Assembly: GCF_949987535.1 (NCBI RefSeq)
Contig: NC_080075.1
Span: forward strand, 2,108,001-2,172,000
Direction: 5' to 3'
Length of the DNA: 64,000 bases
Origin: Balaenoptera acutorostrata
Lineage: Eukaryota; Chordata; Mammalia; Artiodactyla; Balaenopteridae
Every line of letters starts with the position of its first letter. The first letter of the stretch is position 1. Position numbers and translations under genes: made by a program. The notes beneath the pieces were generated by a model. The model did no database searches. It saw only the letters and a list, made by a program, of their open reading frames with translations, and was not told the DNA's origin. This document shows, piece by piece, positions 33,701 to 47,500 of this stretch.

Positions 33701-36700
33701 TGGACCACATCTTCTTTATCCATTCATCTGTCGATGGACACTTAGGTTGTTTCCCTGTCTTGGCTATTGTGAATAGTGCTGCTGTGAACATTGGGGTGCG
33801 TGTATCTTTTCGAATTAGAGTTTTGTCTTTTCCAAATAAATGCCCAGGAGTGGGATTGCTGGATTATATGGCAACTCTATTTTTAGTTTTTTAAGGAAAG
33901 TTCATACTGTTTTCCACAGTGGCTGCACCGACTTACATTCCCACCAGACAGTGTAGGAGGGTTCCCTATTCTCCACACCCTCTCAGCATTTATTACTTGT
34001 AAACTTTTTTTTTTTTTTTTTAACTTTTGGCCATGCCGCACTGTGCAGCATGCGAGATCTTAGCTCCCCGACCAGGGATCGAACCCACACCCCCTGCAGT
34101 GGAAGCAGAGTCTTAACCACTGGACCGCCAGGGAAGTTCCTATTTGTAGACGTTTGGATACTGGCCATTCTGGCCTGTATGAGTGGTACCTCATTGTAGT
34201 TTTGATTTGCATTTCTCTATTAGCAATGTTAAACATCTTTTCATGTGCCTGTTGGTCATCTGTATGTCTTCTTTAGAGAAATGTCTGTTTAGATCTTCTG
34301 CCCATTTTTTGACTGGGTCGTTTGTTTTTTTTGATGAATCATCCATTTTAAGAGCAAGATTAACTAATGGATTTTAATGTAACAGAGCACAAAAATTGAT
34401 AGTGTTTCACATTCCACACTGCCACTAACCTTTCAGAAACTAGCTCTTGTGGAGTTACGATGAAGTATCAGAGGAGAATATTCCTAGTCATCTGGAAAGA
34501 CTCTTGAAATACTCCCATCATTTTCAGCGATATATCTGAGTCTTCATATACTTCAACTAAAGCAATATATTGCAGCAGATTGAATAGAGAAACAGGTATA
34601 TGAAACCAACTCTCTTCTAAAAAGCCAGGCGTTAAAGAGATTTGCAAACATTTCAAACGGTGCCCTTCTTCTCACGATTTTTTGAAATGTAGTTATTTCT
34701 CATAAAAATGTGTTATTTTACAGATAAATTAATAAATAAACATTTACAATTTTTCTGTTTTACTCACTAATGTGATATATTCTGAAATCTGTAATCCAGA
34801 TAAACAAAAGGTCTCTGGGTTGTCAGTAATTTTCAAGAGTATAAAGGCATCCGGAGACCAAAAAGTGAGAACCACTGCTGTGGGTGACCTGACTTTTCTA
34901 GCTTAAGTATCATTTGAATTTTTATGACAAAATACTATTCAATAATAATAAATAATAAGGCAAATCATTACCCACCCAAATTGCAAATGTGTACTTAAAT
35001 TGTGAAGTAAAGAAAATTGGAAGTATTGGGGGGGTTTGGCATCATTTATGCAAAGCATAGATCGTGTCGAATCTGGAGATTGGCAAACCTTTCTTTTCTT
35101 TTTTTTTAAGAGCCAGGTAGTAAATGTTTTAGGCTGTGTGAGCCATAGGGACTTTGTCACAACCCTGCTGTTACAGACGACAGATAAACACCAGTGAGTC
35201 TGTGTTACAGTACAACTTTATTTACTAAAATATGCCATAGCTTGCCGACTCCTGGAAAATTTCCCCTAAAAGAATGTTGTAGGATTTTTGGATGGCATGT
35301 GTTCCAAAAGTATAGTGATTTTGATGCCCAAAACTGGCATCCAAATTCTTCTGAGTTCTGAGCTTGTGGAGAAGGGCAGGCTATTTCGTAACGTGGTTCT
35401 AATGCTGGCATGCCCGCTGAGTGCTGCTTAGGGAAGGTGGAAGCTACCTCCCAAGGAGACCCTCAGAAGGGATGGCAGATGCGCAAGAAGAAGGCCGGCT
35501 GCTTTAGGGGCTGGTGCAGGCTCTGGCCACAGTGCATGCAGCGTGGACCTACAAGGCTCTTTGACAAATCAGAGATACGTTATCGCACTTCTCACTCTCT
35601 CACAGACAGGCTTTGTTGTTTGCTCCAAGTTAAATTAGGAACGTGCATGGGGTTTTTGAAGCTGAAGAAAACGCATAGAAATTCCCTATCGCTGATTAAC
35701 TCTGCTTTCAGCCCTGTTTCTGGGAAACACATTAGACTCCACAAAGCAGTCTAGATACACACATATGTCTTGAAATTTCCTGTGTAAAGCATGTCTTTAA
35801 AGACCATGAACACATACCAAGTATCTAAATATAACTTAGATGATACAGGACCACTTGTAATGGATTGATATGTTTTTATGTTTATTTGCCCCCAGCCAGG
35901 AGCTCATTCTAAATAAATAGTATGCCAAACAGTGTGTGTGTGGGTATCTGAATTTTACTGGGGTCTAGTTAGCTTTAGGTATTGAAAGATTTGCTTTCAG
36001 ATATTTTCCTAGATTATGCTGATTTTTATGCAGAGGGAAAAAAAGAAGTAAGTTTGTCACTTATGTGCCCTCAGATTCCCATGATGCAGTTTTGAGATTT
36101 AACTCTGCTCCTACACGTGGCTATGAGAAGGATGTTGGAAATAAAACCACCGTCCGCATCATTAATTCCCAGGTAAGATGGGTGGACTGTTTTCACGGTT
36201 TTCACGGTGGACTGTTTTATAGGTAAATAGCTTAACTGGGTGAATGAAGAGAAATCACCCAGTTATCCATGACCACGACCTTGCTTATTTCTAAAGGTCT
36301 TGTAATTATAAAGAATTAGGGAGGGAAAATGCAGAGAAATGGGAATTCGTGTGTGCTGTGAGTAGGAAACAAGAGTAAATAAGATCAAAAGGAAAAATAA
36401 GAGTAGAGGTACAAATATATATATGTAGCATATTGCATTTTGTGAACTGAGGAAAAAAAAAGGTAAACAGAGTAAATCATGGGGATGGAGGGGAGAAAAG
36501 CAAAGGAACAGAATTCAAGGGTCAGAAGAACAGCTCAGAAACTTTACTTTGTTATTTGAACATTTTAAAAAGGAAAATATCTCTTTTTTGTATGTTCTCA
36601 ATAAGAATGTTTTCCAAAATTCATAGCAAAATTAGTCTCAGAACAAACCACACCAATTTCTAGAGTTCCAAACTGTATAGAAAAAAACGGGGTGATGAGC

Positions 36701-38533
36701 GATTTATGGTGAGTTTGTTGCAGAACCAAAGACCAGCTTTCTTCGTCGGGCTCTGGGCTCGCAGCCTGCAGAGGTGAGAAACAGGCTCCGGTTTCCTGAA
36801 TTCAGAGATGCCACTGATTGAAGATTCCTCATCTGTCTGACGACAGCTTTTAAGAGAGGAGGAGATAAGCCCCAGCAAATTAAAATACAGGTCCCTTGTG
36901 AGATACACCCTAACTTCAGAAATATTAAAATGCCAAGGAAAAGAGGGCATCTTAAAAACTGTGGGAAAATTCCATCTTAAAAATGAAGCAAATCAAATGC
37001 ATCCTTTTTCCCCCAGACTATAGTTGACCAAAGGTGATGATTGGCAGGTGAGACTGAAGGACTCACTCAGGACCAGAGGGGGGACAGTCATACCGGCTGG
37101 ATTCATGTCTCCTGGCCTCTGGGCCCAGTTTGTCCTGAGGCTGGCACTAAGCAGGTGCCTAAGAACCCCGTCCTTCTAGGCCTGCAGGTCTCTCTCCAGT
37201 GGCCAGTGAGGGCAGTTGTCGTTGATGGGGTCTTACTCAGCCAGGAGTTCCATCAGGATGGCTTGCGGGATCTTAGTTCCCCGACCAGGGATTGAACCAG
37301 GGCCCTCGGCAGTGAAGGCCCGGAATCCTAACCACTGGACCGCCAGGGAAATCCCTGGTTCTTTTCTTAAAAAAGAAAGCCCTCCTTTGTCTAAATATTT
37401 CCTGAGTGCCTTAGTGTGTAAAGCCTGCCTCTCTCCCGCCCCCCAGAAAGTCTGAGGAACATTTATTTTTTTTCTTGCTCCAAAACTCCTTTTTAAAATT
37501 TTTACCTCTTTTTAAAATATAATTGTGAAGGCCCAAACCCTTGTTTTGAAATGATTCTGCTATGTATTTGCAGATTCTGACCAACCCCAGGCATCACTTC
37601 GTTGACAATTCGTTGTATAAAGATGTCATCTTGGTGGCCTGGGACCCAGCTCCTTATTCTGCAAATCTTCACCTGGTGAGTATTTCCTTGGTGCCCCTAC
37701 CCTTGAGGGTCAGACAGTGGCCTCTGACCGATACGTAATGGGAGTGAGTCAGGGATGAAACTTTGACAGGCAGAATGAAACCGAGTGTGGGTGCGAATGA
37801 AATTCACATACGTTCACACCGTTTGAGTCCTGGTTGCAGTAGCACCCTTGCTGAGCAAAGTTCCTCTGATGCTGAAGTGTTTTTCTGAAGGATTTCAAAA
37901 ACAAAAACAAATGTACAATGTCTAGATGTTCAGAAAGTCCTAGCGACACCAGAGGTTGGGCTGCTTAAACTCCGAATTTTTCCATTGTGAGACGGTTACA
38001 TCACCTTTCAAGTAGTTACAAGACCTTTTGAAATACATGGGAAGTTCTTGGCAAGAAAGGCTAATCTTTGTGAACCCTTATTATTGAAATGGAACGTGTC
38101 ACAGGCTTTTCCTGAGTGTGCCACTCTTGGCTTCTGCCTCCAAATCTTTTTAATCTTATACGATACAGTGTAAACAAGGTTATTACTAGCCATCAAAATA
38201 TAAGCAAGTTGGGGCTTCCCTGGTGGCGCAGTGGTTGAGAATCTGCCTGCCAGTGCAGGGGACACGGGTTCGAGCCCTGGTCTGGGAAGATCCCACATGT
38301 CGCGGAGCAACTGGGCCCGTGAGCCACAACTACTGAGCCTGCGCGTCTGGAGCCTGTGCTCCGCAACAAGGGAGGCCGCGATAGTGAGAGGCCCATGCAC
38401 CGCGATGAAGAGTGGCCCCCGCTTGCCACAACTAGAGAAAGCCCTAGCACAGAAACAAAGACCCAACACAACCAAAAAAATAAATAAATAAATAAATAAA
38501 TAAATAAATTATTTTAAAAAAGGAAGCTAGTTT

Positions 38534-38585
<52 letters not shown>

Positions 38586-41500
38586 CAAGTTATCAATACA
38601 TTCACGGCCTCTCTACTTTTGGTGAAACCTGTCATGAAGAGTCAGCGCACTTGTTCTGAAAGGGGGCTGGGAAGATCGGTTACGATTTAGCCCCGTGAGC
38701 GATGCTGTCAGCTGTGCCAGTGTCTGTGGACTTGTTCTGCCGTGACCCGAGAGGATGCCAGCTTCCTAAGATGAATGTGGGAACAGATCTCAGCCCCACC
38801 AGGGGGTAACTATCCAGGAGAGCTGCCCACAGTCGATGGTCCCTCTGGAAGGAGCATTCTGTCACCATGCGTCCTAAGACGGAGGCTGGACACATACCCG
38901 GCATGATTATAACTGTTCTCAGCCAGGAGTTCACATCAGCATCATCTGGAGAATCACTGTTCAGAGTATCCGTCAGAGCCCATTTCCCAGGAATCCGGGC
39001 ATGTCCAGCCTCCATGTGAGGTTTTTTGTTGTTGTTGTTTTTTAAAAATATTTATTTATTTATTTATTTGGTTGCACTGGGTCTTTGTTGCGGCAGGTGG
39101 GCTCCTTGGTTGTGGGATGCGAACTCTTAGTTGCAGCACGCATGTGGGATCTAGTTCCCTGACCAGGGATCGAACCCGGGGCCTCTGCATTGGGAGCACA
39201 GAGTCTTCACCACTGAGCCACCACCAGGGAAGTCCCCCATGTGTGTTTTCGAGAATGCTCTCTGGTTGATTCTCCTACACACCATCTCCTGAGAACCAGC
39301 ATCAAGTGGGTGTTTGAACCTGTCAGCTTCCTTCCAGCCTGAGGTTCTGCGGTTGTAAGTTCTGACAGCTTTCTTGCTGTTGGTGGACCCATGAGAGCCT
39401 CCGGCTGTTGGCCCATGTTCCCTCCTGCACGGGAAGCAGCCCAGCCCAGGGCACAGGGCTGTCCAACCGATGGACGTGGGCACAGGGGCTTGGCTGCTCT
39501 CAGGGGCACGGGCTCCGATTCTGCTGTGTGAGGGTCTGGGGGAGACGGCGCAGACTCCGAGCCCCGGGGTGCCCCTGCTTTCCCTCTCCCTGTCCCGGGG
39601 TTTGGGGGCACAGTTCACTAAAGATGATCTGGCCCGTCCTTGTCAAAATTTTTAAAGCCACAGACCCCATTCAACCAGGGACTCTTCCTTGGGATCTTCA
39701 TCCGAGCCCATCTTTGCCCGAGGTGTCTGTTTGAAAGGACGGTCAGAGCCCTATGAGCCAAGCCTCTCCCCACACACCTCCAAATCCCATTTCTCAGTGG
39801 CACCTGAGACACTCCTGAACCTTATTGTTTATTTTTTCCTTACAGTAATTTATGTGTAACCGATTAAGTGCACATTTTGATGGGTAGTAGCAAGTGTATA
39901 CAGTCCTGCATCCAGCACCACAATTAAGGAACAGAATCTTTCCACTGCTCCAGAGTCCCCTGTGCCCACCCATCCGTCTTCCAGACCCGACCCGAAACCC
40001 AGGCGATTACTGACATCTTTCTGCGCTAGAGATTAGATTGGGAAAACATATTTCTGAAATACAGTGATTGAAACTACGGCCATGGGCCATCCGGCCATGT
40101 TTTTTGTTTTTGTTTCTTTTTTTTCCCTTCTTTTTCTTCTTTTTGTTTTTTCTATTTTTTTCCTTCCTTTTTTTTCTTTTTGTTTTTTCTATTTTTTTTC
40201 TTTTTTTTTTTTTGGTTTGCCCCTGTTTTTGTAAATAAAGTTTTATTGGAACACAGCCTCGCCCATTCATCTTGTACCCTCGGTGGCTGCTTTCCAAGTA
40301 AATACACAGCAGAGCCCAGTAGTTGCAGCAGAGACTCTATGGCCCTAAAACCCTGATGTGTTTACTATCTGGCCCTTTCCAGAAAAGTCCAGTGCCCCCC
40401 CCCCAGCCCTTCTCCCTCATTTTACTAAAGAATAAGGCACCAGCCCCCCAGGCCAGACCCCACCTCTGTACTCACCCCCTCATCCAGTGCAGAAGTGCCT
40501 GCAGAAGAGGGGGTCCGCATCCCCTCCCAGCCCGGCCCCTCAGCCTCTAAATACCTCCCAAGGCGGGCGCTGCCCGGCTTCCTCTTCACGGCGTGGTCCT
40601 CTGACTGTGTTATTTTTTTCCTCTTAGTGGTACAAGAAGCCGGATTACAACCTGTTCACTCCGTATGTTCAGCACCGTCAGAGAAACCCAGACCAACCGT
40701 TTTACATCCTTCACCCCAAGTTCATCTGGCAGCTTTGGGACATCATCCAGGAGAACACGAAGGAGAAGATCCAGCCGAACCCGCCGTCCTCGGGCTTCCT
40801 TGGTAGGCGGATGCCAGAAGGCGGGACGGCTGGGCGGCGGGGTGAGGCTGAGGGTTTAGCAAGTACACGTTCGTGTTAGATGATAAGAGCACCTAGAAGG
40901 TGGCTCTAGAGGGACACAGATGAACTGAAAAGGGCACGAGGACGCTGTCCCAGTTTCCAATGGGCACGTAACAGCTCCCCCGCCCAACCTTTCCAAGGGT
41001 GAAACGAGAACTGCTTTACCTTCCCTCGTGATGGTGGGTCAGGATGGGCCCGGCTGGGTGACCCCTTCGTTCCACAGGCCTCGTGGGGTCACTTGCAGGT
41101 ATCCAGCTGCGTCACGGGGTGGCCTCACTCCCCTGCCTGGCCCCTCGGTGGGGACGGCTGGGAGGCCGGCTCAGCTGGACTGGTGACCGTGTGCCTGCAG
41201 GCGGTAGCCTCGCGGGAACTGGACCCTTGACGGAAGCTCAGGGCTCCTGGCAAGTGTTCCAACGACAGGAAATCGAAGCTGCGGTCTCTCAGGGTGGAGG
41301 CCTGGGGACTCTCTGTGGGTCACCGAGAGACTCAAGGGCTGGAGACCCCAGGGCCACCCGGGACCCACCACCCACTCGCGTGCACGTTGCTGACGTGGGC
41401 CCGGATCGAGGATGGGAGTTTGTGGCCAGAGGACCACACCCCAGACGTTGCAAGTTTCCTGGTAGGTCTGGGCTTTGAGTAGCCGGATTCTAGGGCCATG

Positions 41501-44500
41501 TCCCACTCTCTCCAGCAGACCCGCCAGCTGCGATCTGAGAATGCACTTCCTGTAACAAGGGCATCACACTTGGCTCTTGTGTATTTTTCTGCAGCCAGGC
41601 TTCGATCCACAAGTTTGTGGTCTTAACCCACTTCTTTTCCTGTGTTTCAGCCTCTTGCCCCAACATTTCCTTGGTTTTACCTGAATAAGGTAGTATTAAG
41701 GGAGGTCTTAGATCCCCTTGGCAATATGAAAGCTGCAGTGAAACCAGAAGATAGTAACTTTGTCCATAAACCACTGCTAATGTTCTCCACCCTAACTTCG
41801 ATGAATTTCCATCCTGCACCTTAACTCGGGTGCACAGTAGGTCCTCATGACTAAAGGAGCATTTGTGGAGGTGACACAGGTTGGTGAACGATGCAAGGCG
41901 CAGGAGTATCCAAAGCGAGGCTTGTGGGTTTTGACGCGTGTTCGAGGTACTATAATGTGAAATATTTTACACAGAATTCAAGACAGATTAACGACGCTGC
42001 GTGCTATTTTCCTCAAGCATAGCTCCTCCCACCCATTTTATGTCGTGCCGTCAAGATGCTTTGTTTCCAAGTCACTTTGCGAAATCCTAAGTGCTGTATC
42101 TTTTGTGCGGTTTCACGGAATCCTGCGGATTTAGGGAAGAATGTGTAACGGGATGGAATGATGCTGAGACAGCATAACAGGACGCGGCCATCTGATCAAG
42201 CCTTTTTCCCATCCGTGCCTCCCCGTGAATTCCTGTGGCCAATATTTGATTACAGCGAGAGCTTGGGAGACCAGTGAGGGCTGTCAGGTACCCTTAATGT
42301 CGACGTGCAGTTTGAAAGTTTCCACTGACATAGTCGTAGCTGGAGAACACTGTTTCCTCATGTGTTGAAAGAAATCCTGTCACGTGTGGACAGCTTCCTT
42401 TCACAGCTATTTGCTGAGCGTTTGTTTGGAGTTTTCAGGGGCTGCTGCTTGCCTGGGTGGCATCCTTTCCGGGATGAAGGGGACTGCCGTTGGATGTCAC
42501 TGCAGGGGTGGCGGCTGGGCTGAGTGACAGTCCTTCTCTGCTGTCACTGGGTTTCCAACCATGGGCGAGTCACTTACTCGTGTGAAAGTCCCTGCGCTCC
42601 TGGGAGAAAAGGGAGTCATAACAACACCTTTTTATCAGGCCGTTCGCAATCGTTATTATTTCCTAGCCCTGTCCCGTCCAGTAGAGCGGCTACTAGCCAC
42701 AGTTGGCTGCTTAGATTTAAGTTAATTAGGATTAAATAAAAGGAAAACTTCTCTTCCTGGGTGCACGAGCCCCATTTCAAACTCTCAGAGCTATGTGCTC
42801 CCGGTGGTTCAGCCCTAGGCAGTGTAGACGGAGACCGTCTCCACCACAGGGAAGGCTGTAAAGGACAGCACTGCCACATCGTGCTGACCGCAAAAGGATG
42901 AAAGGGAGCTCGTGGAGAAGGTATCAGGGTCCCACTGGACACTGCGCCCTGTGGGTGGGGACACACGTGATAGAAGCTGTTTGCGATTATCAATCAGATT
43001 GCCTGTAGATAAATTCCCAGGAGTATGAGTGCCGAGCAAAGGGGATGGCGTGTCGATCATTGTTGGGAAGTGCTGACTTACCGCTTCTTCTTTGAATTCT
43101 GACCAGAGGCCATATTTGTCCTCCCGGGTCACAGAAGGACAGCCTTACAATAGTCAGTGCATCAGAGACATATGCCGTGAACCGTCCGCTTCTCCAGAGC
43201 AGTAGTGAAGGGATTCTTACCCCTCCGGCACTGCACCTGTATTTTTAAAATTAGAAGGAAGTAGCGTGGATCCAGGCGATTTAGCTGCTCCATGGGACCG
43301 GCTTCTCTGGAACAACTCCTTCACTTCGTTAGGGCCCTCACCCTCAGCCCGCTGGGAGCTGCTTGTTCACACATGAGGGACATTTCTCTTTCATCCCCAG
43401 TTGGATACTGGAGGTTTTCTCTCGTTCTTTGGTACTAGGAGGTGGTTTTTGACCGCACCATGGCCTGGCTGAGGATAGGGAATCATTTCCTTGGAATCCC
43501 ATTGTTTCGGTGTAGCTCTCATACAGACGGATGTTGTCATAGAGGGTCCGTGAGCTCGTCTGGGGTCCTGCAGCCTGGCCGGATGGCTCTGCCACCTGAG
43601 GTAGTGGGGCCTCCAGCCAAGCAGGAGGCCCAGCTTCACCCCCCGGGGCTCGGGGCTGAGCATTGTCAGGCAGATGGGCCTGGTGCACCGGCCCGACCAG
43701 CAGCATAGAGCGGGGACCCCTCTAGCCTGCAGGGGACAAGGTCTTTAGTGTACAAACCCCCAATGCCTCCTCCTACCTCTACTGATTATATCATAAGGAA
43801 TGTTTCTAGGATTCACAGATGCAAATGCTGTAATTTCAGCCTAGTTAATACATGCACAAGAATAATATGCTTAAAAACAAGTCATAGGGCTTCCCTGGTG
43901 GCGCAGTGGTTGAGAATCCGCCTGCCGATGCAGGGGACACGGGTTCAAGCCCTGGTCTGGGAAGATCCCACATGCCGCGGAGCAACTGGGCCCGTGAGCC
44001 ACAACTACTGAGCCTGCGCGTCTGGAGCCTGTGCTCCGCAACAAGAGAGGCCGCAATGGTGAGAGGCCCGCGCACCGCGATGAGGAGTGGCCCCCGCTTG
44101 CCACAACTAGAGAGAGCCCTCGCTTTGAAACGAAGACCCAACACAGCCAAAAATAAATAAATAAATTTAAAATAAATAAATAAATAAATAAAAGTAACTA
44201 CATAATAAATATAAAAGATTAAAAAAAAAAAACAAGTCATAACTTCCTTTCTTTTCCATTTTATTTTGAGTTTGGGGTTCTAATTTTCCAATATATCATC
44301 CAAACTCAGATGTTAACACAAAATAATAACACATTAACCCAAACTAATAAGCCGCTTAACATCCATATCTATGAGTGTGTAAAATCAATCACATTATGTT
44401 GGTCAGGAACAGTTTTTTACATTTCCCTGTAAATAGTGAATCCTTATCAAATAATACAATATAAATGAGCGAAAAACTTGGCTTTCAAGTATTATTTATG

Positions 44501-47500
44501 CATTACATGATTTTACTTAATATAGTAGATGCTTCTTAAATTATTTTATTTCATGAAATGCAAATTTCCAAACCACCTTTTAATTACAGATATTTTCTGG
44601 AATTATCACTTAAAATGTCATTTGTGCTCCTTCAATAATCTTAAGTATAGTTTTCATAATTTTCCATCTTATGATGAATTTATGGGGAAACCACAGAAGA
44701 GCTGCTAGATTTCCATCGGATCAGCATATTCAATACACTTAACCTTTCACCCTCACCCGTCATTCCGAAACATGTTTTGCAGTGTTTTATTGGACATGCT
44801 CAGAAATTTCTAGTTTACCTCACATATGAATTATGTTCAAGTGTTACCTGGAATGGATGAAAGCCAGTATTTTTCCCGTCACTTGCATTAGGTTCTGTTT
44901 ATATCCATAGCTTATTTTGCTCCACGTTAAAAGGATCCGTTCATCAAGGAAAAAATTCTATTACTGTGAACGATTTGGGGTGTTGTTACTTTAAATATTT
45001 TGCCAGGTGCAAAGTAAGACGATTTTCGTGTGAGCACAATTAAGGTAAAGGCTCAGTGATTAAACTCTGCTGGACTCTGACACGTATCAAAGGCATCTGT
45101 GTATATGCAAAGTAGAGTTTTCTAGGGGAACCTCATTCATTCAGGATCTGTGATCATCTGAACTTGGGTGGAAGTTTGCTTTTTATCCAGGTTTTGGACA
45201 AATAAATGAGTGTACATACTGCTTGTTATGCTGAGTCATATCATGTGACATTTTTTTTTTCATGTGACATTTTATTAAGACCAGTTGAAATGCTTTTTAA
45301 TTGGTTTGATAATTATATTGAATTATACAATATTTTAAAACCTGTCATTTGGCAAATGAGTGCCTCTTGAGTCATAATTGCCCAGGAAAATTTGCACTTT
45401 TTTTTCTTCAAATGAATCCCTCCTCATTTGTAAAAACTGGCCCAAAAACTTAACATTAACTGAATTATGAATTATGGTCAAAGATTTTTAAGAACTGGCT
45501 GCATGCCCATTCTGATTGACTTGGAAAAATACATTAAAAAGTGTCTCAGTATTGAACCGCCCATCAAAAAGTCTGGCTCCACGTTGAAAGCAGTAAAATT
45601 TTATTAGTGATGAAAGCAGTTACTTTTTGGTAGTCCATAAACAAAATTATGTGACATAAAAGTTCCTTAAGTGATTTAAAAAAAAAAATTCTTTACTGAA
45701 TAGCACAGCATTAGATGGTTTGTATTCATTTCGCTTTTTGGGTAATCCTGAGCAGTCCTAAGAAAGGAAATGAAAAACACACAAAAAAACATTTTTAGCA
45801 TAACCAGCTGTGAATTCCCCGTGTTGGCCTGGCATCGGGAAATGATTAGGAGCTAACGTGATACTGTGAATTTCCAGGTATATACGGCATCTGTGCAGAA
45901 AAGAGCCACCGTGGCAGGCCTGACTGCCGATGGCTGGGAGCCCTGCTTGCAGGGTTGGCCCTTGGCTGGCATCTGGAAGCCTGGGTTTGGGGAGGCCCCC
46001 TTAAGTGCCAAGGTGGGTCACTGTGCCCAGATGCTTATGCGGCAGTGGGTCCACGCCCAGCACCTGCTTCCTTCTGGAGTCTGGAATGCTGGTGTGTGCC
46101 AGGCACAGCAGGCCTGCAATAAATCGTTGGCTATGTGCTGCGTCTGGTGGGTCCTCCTAGCAAATCATCAAACCCAGAAGTAAGCTGGGGCCTCCCAGCA
46201 CGGTACCTTGTCAGTGTACCTCAGAGAACATCTGAGGACCACGTGCTGGCGTTGACGTCACTTGTGGATGACAGAGCCCAGCATCACAGCACGTCAGAAG
46301 AGATGCTGGTGGCAGTGCTCAGACACTGTTCTCAGTACAGTAGTTAAGACGCTTTCTTCAAGTTGTCCTAAGAAATGTAGCTTATGAGCTTGCCACCTAT
46401 TGTGAAACTTAAAGTTTCATTCTTTAGTTGGGTTTACTTATTTTTTTTTCTTAAAGAAACTTTAGTTGGGTTTACTTATTCTTTAGTTGGGTTTACTTAT
46501 TTTTTTTCTTAAAGAAACTTTCTCCAAATCCCCAGTTTTCAGCACTGTGCCCAGTTGAATACATGTGTGGGTTTAACTGAAGAGGCTTCTAAGCGTGCTT
46601 GACAGCTCTGGTCCCAACCCTATAGGTCCCGCACTCCCTCCCGCCCCCCACACATGCCCCGAGCTGTACCAGGACTGTTACGCTCCTCCTGACACTGAGG
46701 TCCACCTAGGTCCCCTTTGCAATACATGAAGGAGTTTCATCTTCAGGGTTTTGTGTGTGACTAAGTACTCTTAACTCCTAGGAAAAGTGATGTGCGGATA
46801 TAACCACATTTAATAATGATTTTCAGTATTTGTTATATGACAGAGTCTGAATCTAAACTCAAATTTATGTGTGATATCGGCCTTAATAAATTAATAAGCA
46901 GAGTATACGTATGCCAAATGAAATGACCATGCTGTCTAAAAACAAATTTAAATAAGAAAAAAATATCCTCCACCTTTGATTTCATAAATCTTGTCCACCT
47001 TTCACATGTACCAATGAGTTATAAATTGATTTTCCCTTCCCTTTGAAGGTGCTGCCATACCGATTCTGTTATCAGTACTACAGCTGGCTGTCATTTCATC
47101 ACTTAAAGCAGATTCGGCTCTAGCTTACATTTTAGGGTGCTCTGGACCAAGGCTCATGGTTATAGGAACCCACAAGTTCATATGGAAGCACAAAATGAGA
47201 TGCAAAAACCAGGAGGACGTACACAGATAACTCAAAATAAGACACTTCCTGAACCTCTGTCGGCCTTCAGTTTGGACGGCCGTGAACTACCTAGCAAATT
47301 TCAGTATTTCTGAAGCTCTAGAAGTCACTTTAAAATATATTTATATATGAAGATGCAAAAATATACCTATTTACTTACAGTGAAACCATAACTTTTTGCC
47401 CAGTCATGACGAAATCTATTGTCTATTTAATAAATATGTGATTTAAAATGTACTGATAGTAGTTCACTAGCAGTAAGAGGAAACCTTGTCTCTGGAAAAC

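Larger units (their letters stand above)
33154..34332 (-). mobile_element. L1 3' insertion with target duplication, antisense
   Basis: A T-rich left edge, then the reversed L1 3' UTR (TGATTTACAATGTTGCGTTA), a (TA)n stretch at about 33300-33323, and the reversed ORF2 C-terminal part (TATGGCTGAGTAATATTCCA near 33673). A 12-bp duplication, GATGAATCATCC, flanks it at 33142-33153 and 34333-34344, so both boundaries of this 5'-truncated copy are known. Two younger elements sit inside: the mariner mini-element at 33178-33243 and the SINE at 34005-34140. The ORF2 part has stops and is dead. Confidence 0.93.
27753..36074 (+). other. ST6GAL2: ST6GAL2 intron 1 (8.3 kb)
   Basis: Donor GTGGGT at 27753 and acceptor TGTGCCCTCAG ending 36074; phase 1. 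The coding frame happens to stay open for 119 more codons past the donor (stop at 28109-28111). Contents: an L2 scrap near 28715-28835, the first copy of a duplicated L2-bearing segment (30616-30872), a reversed MIR (31090-31275), an L1 with nested SINE and mariner mini-element (33154-34332) and a hAT relic (35072-35254). The stretches 28836-30615, 31276-33153, 34345-35071 and 35255-36074 hold nothing else I can name. Confidence 0.9.
37676..40627 (+). other. ST6GAL2: ST6GAL2 intron 3 (3.0 kb)
   Basis: Donor GTGAGT, acceptor TTTTTTTCCTCTTAG. It holds a + SINE with a TA-expanded tail (38211-38582), a - SINE (39021-39236), a probable L1 scrap (39835-40045), a 115-base polypyrimidine tract (40100-40214) and a hAT relic (40212-40392). 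The part 39250-39830 is GC-rich and unassigned. Confidence 0.9.

Noticed and set aside
36173..36222. Extension of exon 2 to a second GTAAAT donor
   Set aside because: It adds 50 bases and breaks the frame; the first donor GTAAGA is stronger and gives the family sequence.
38008..38475. 155-codon minus-strand frame with repeated peptide theme seen at many sites
   Set aside because: It is the antisense translation of the CHR SINE; the same peptide appears wherever that SINE occurs.
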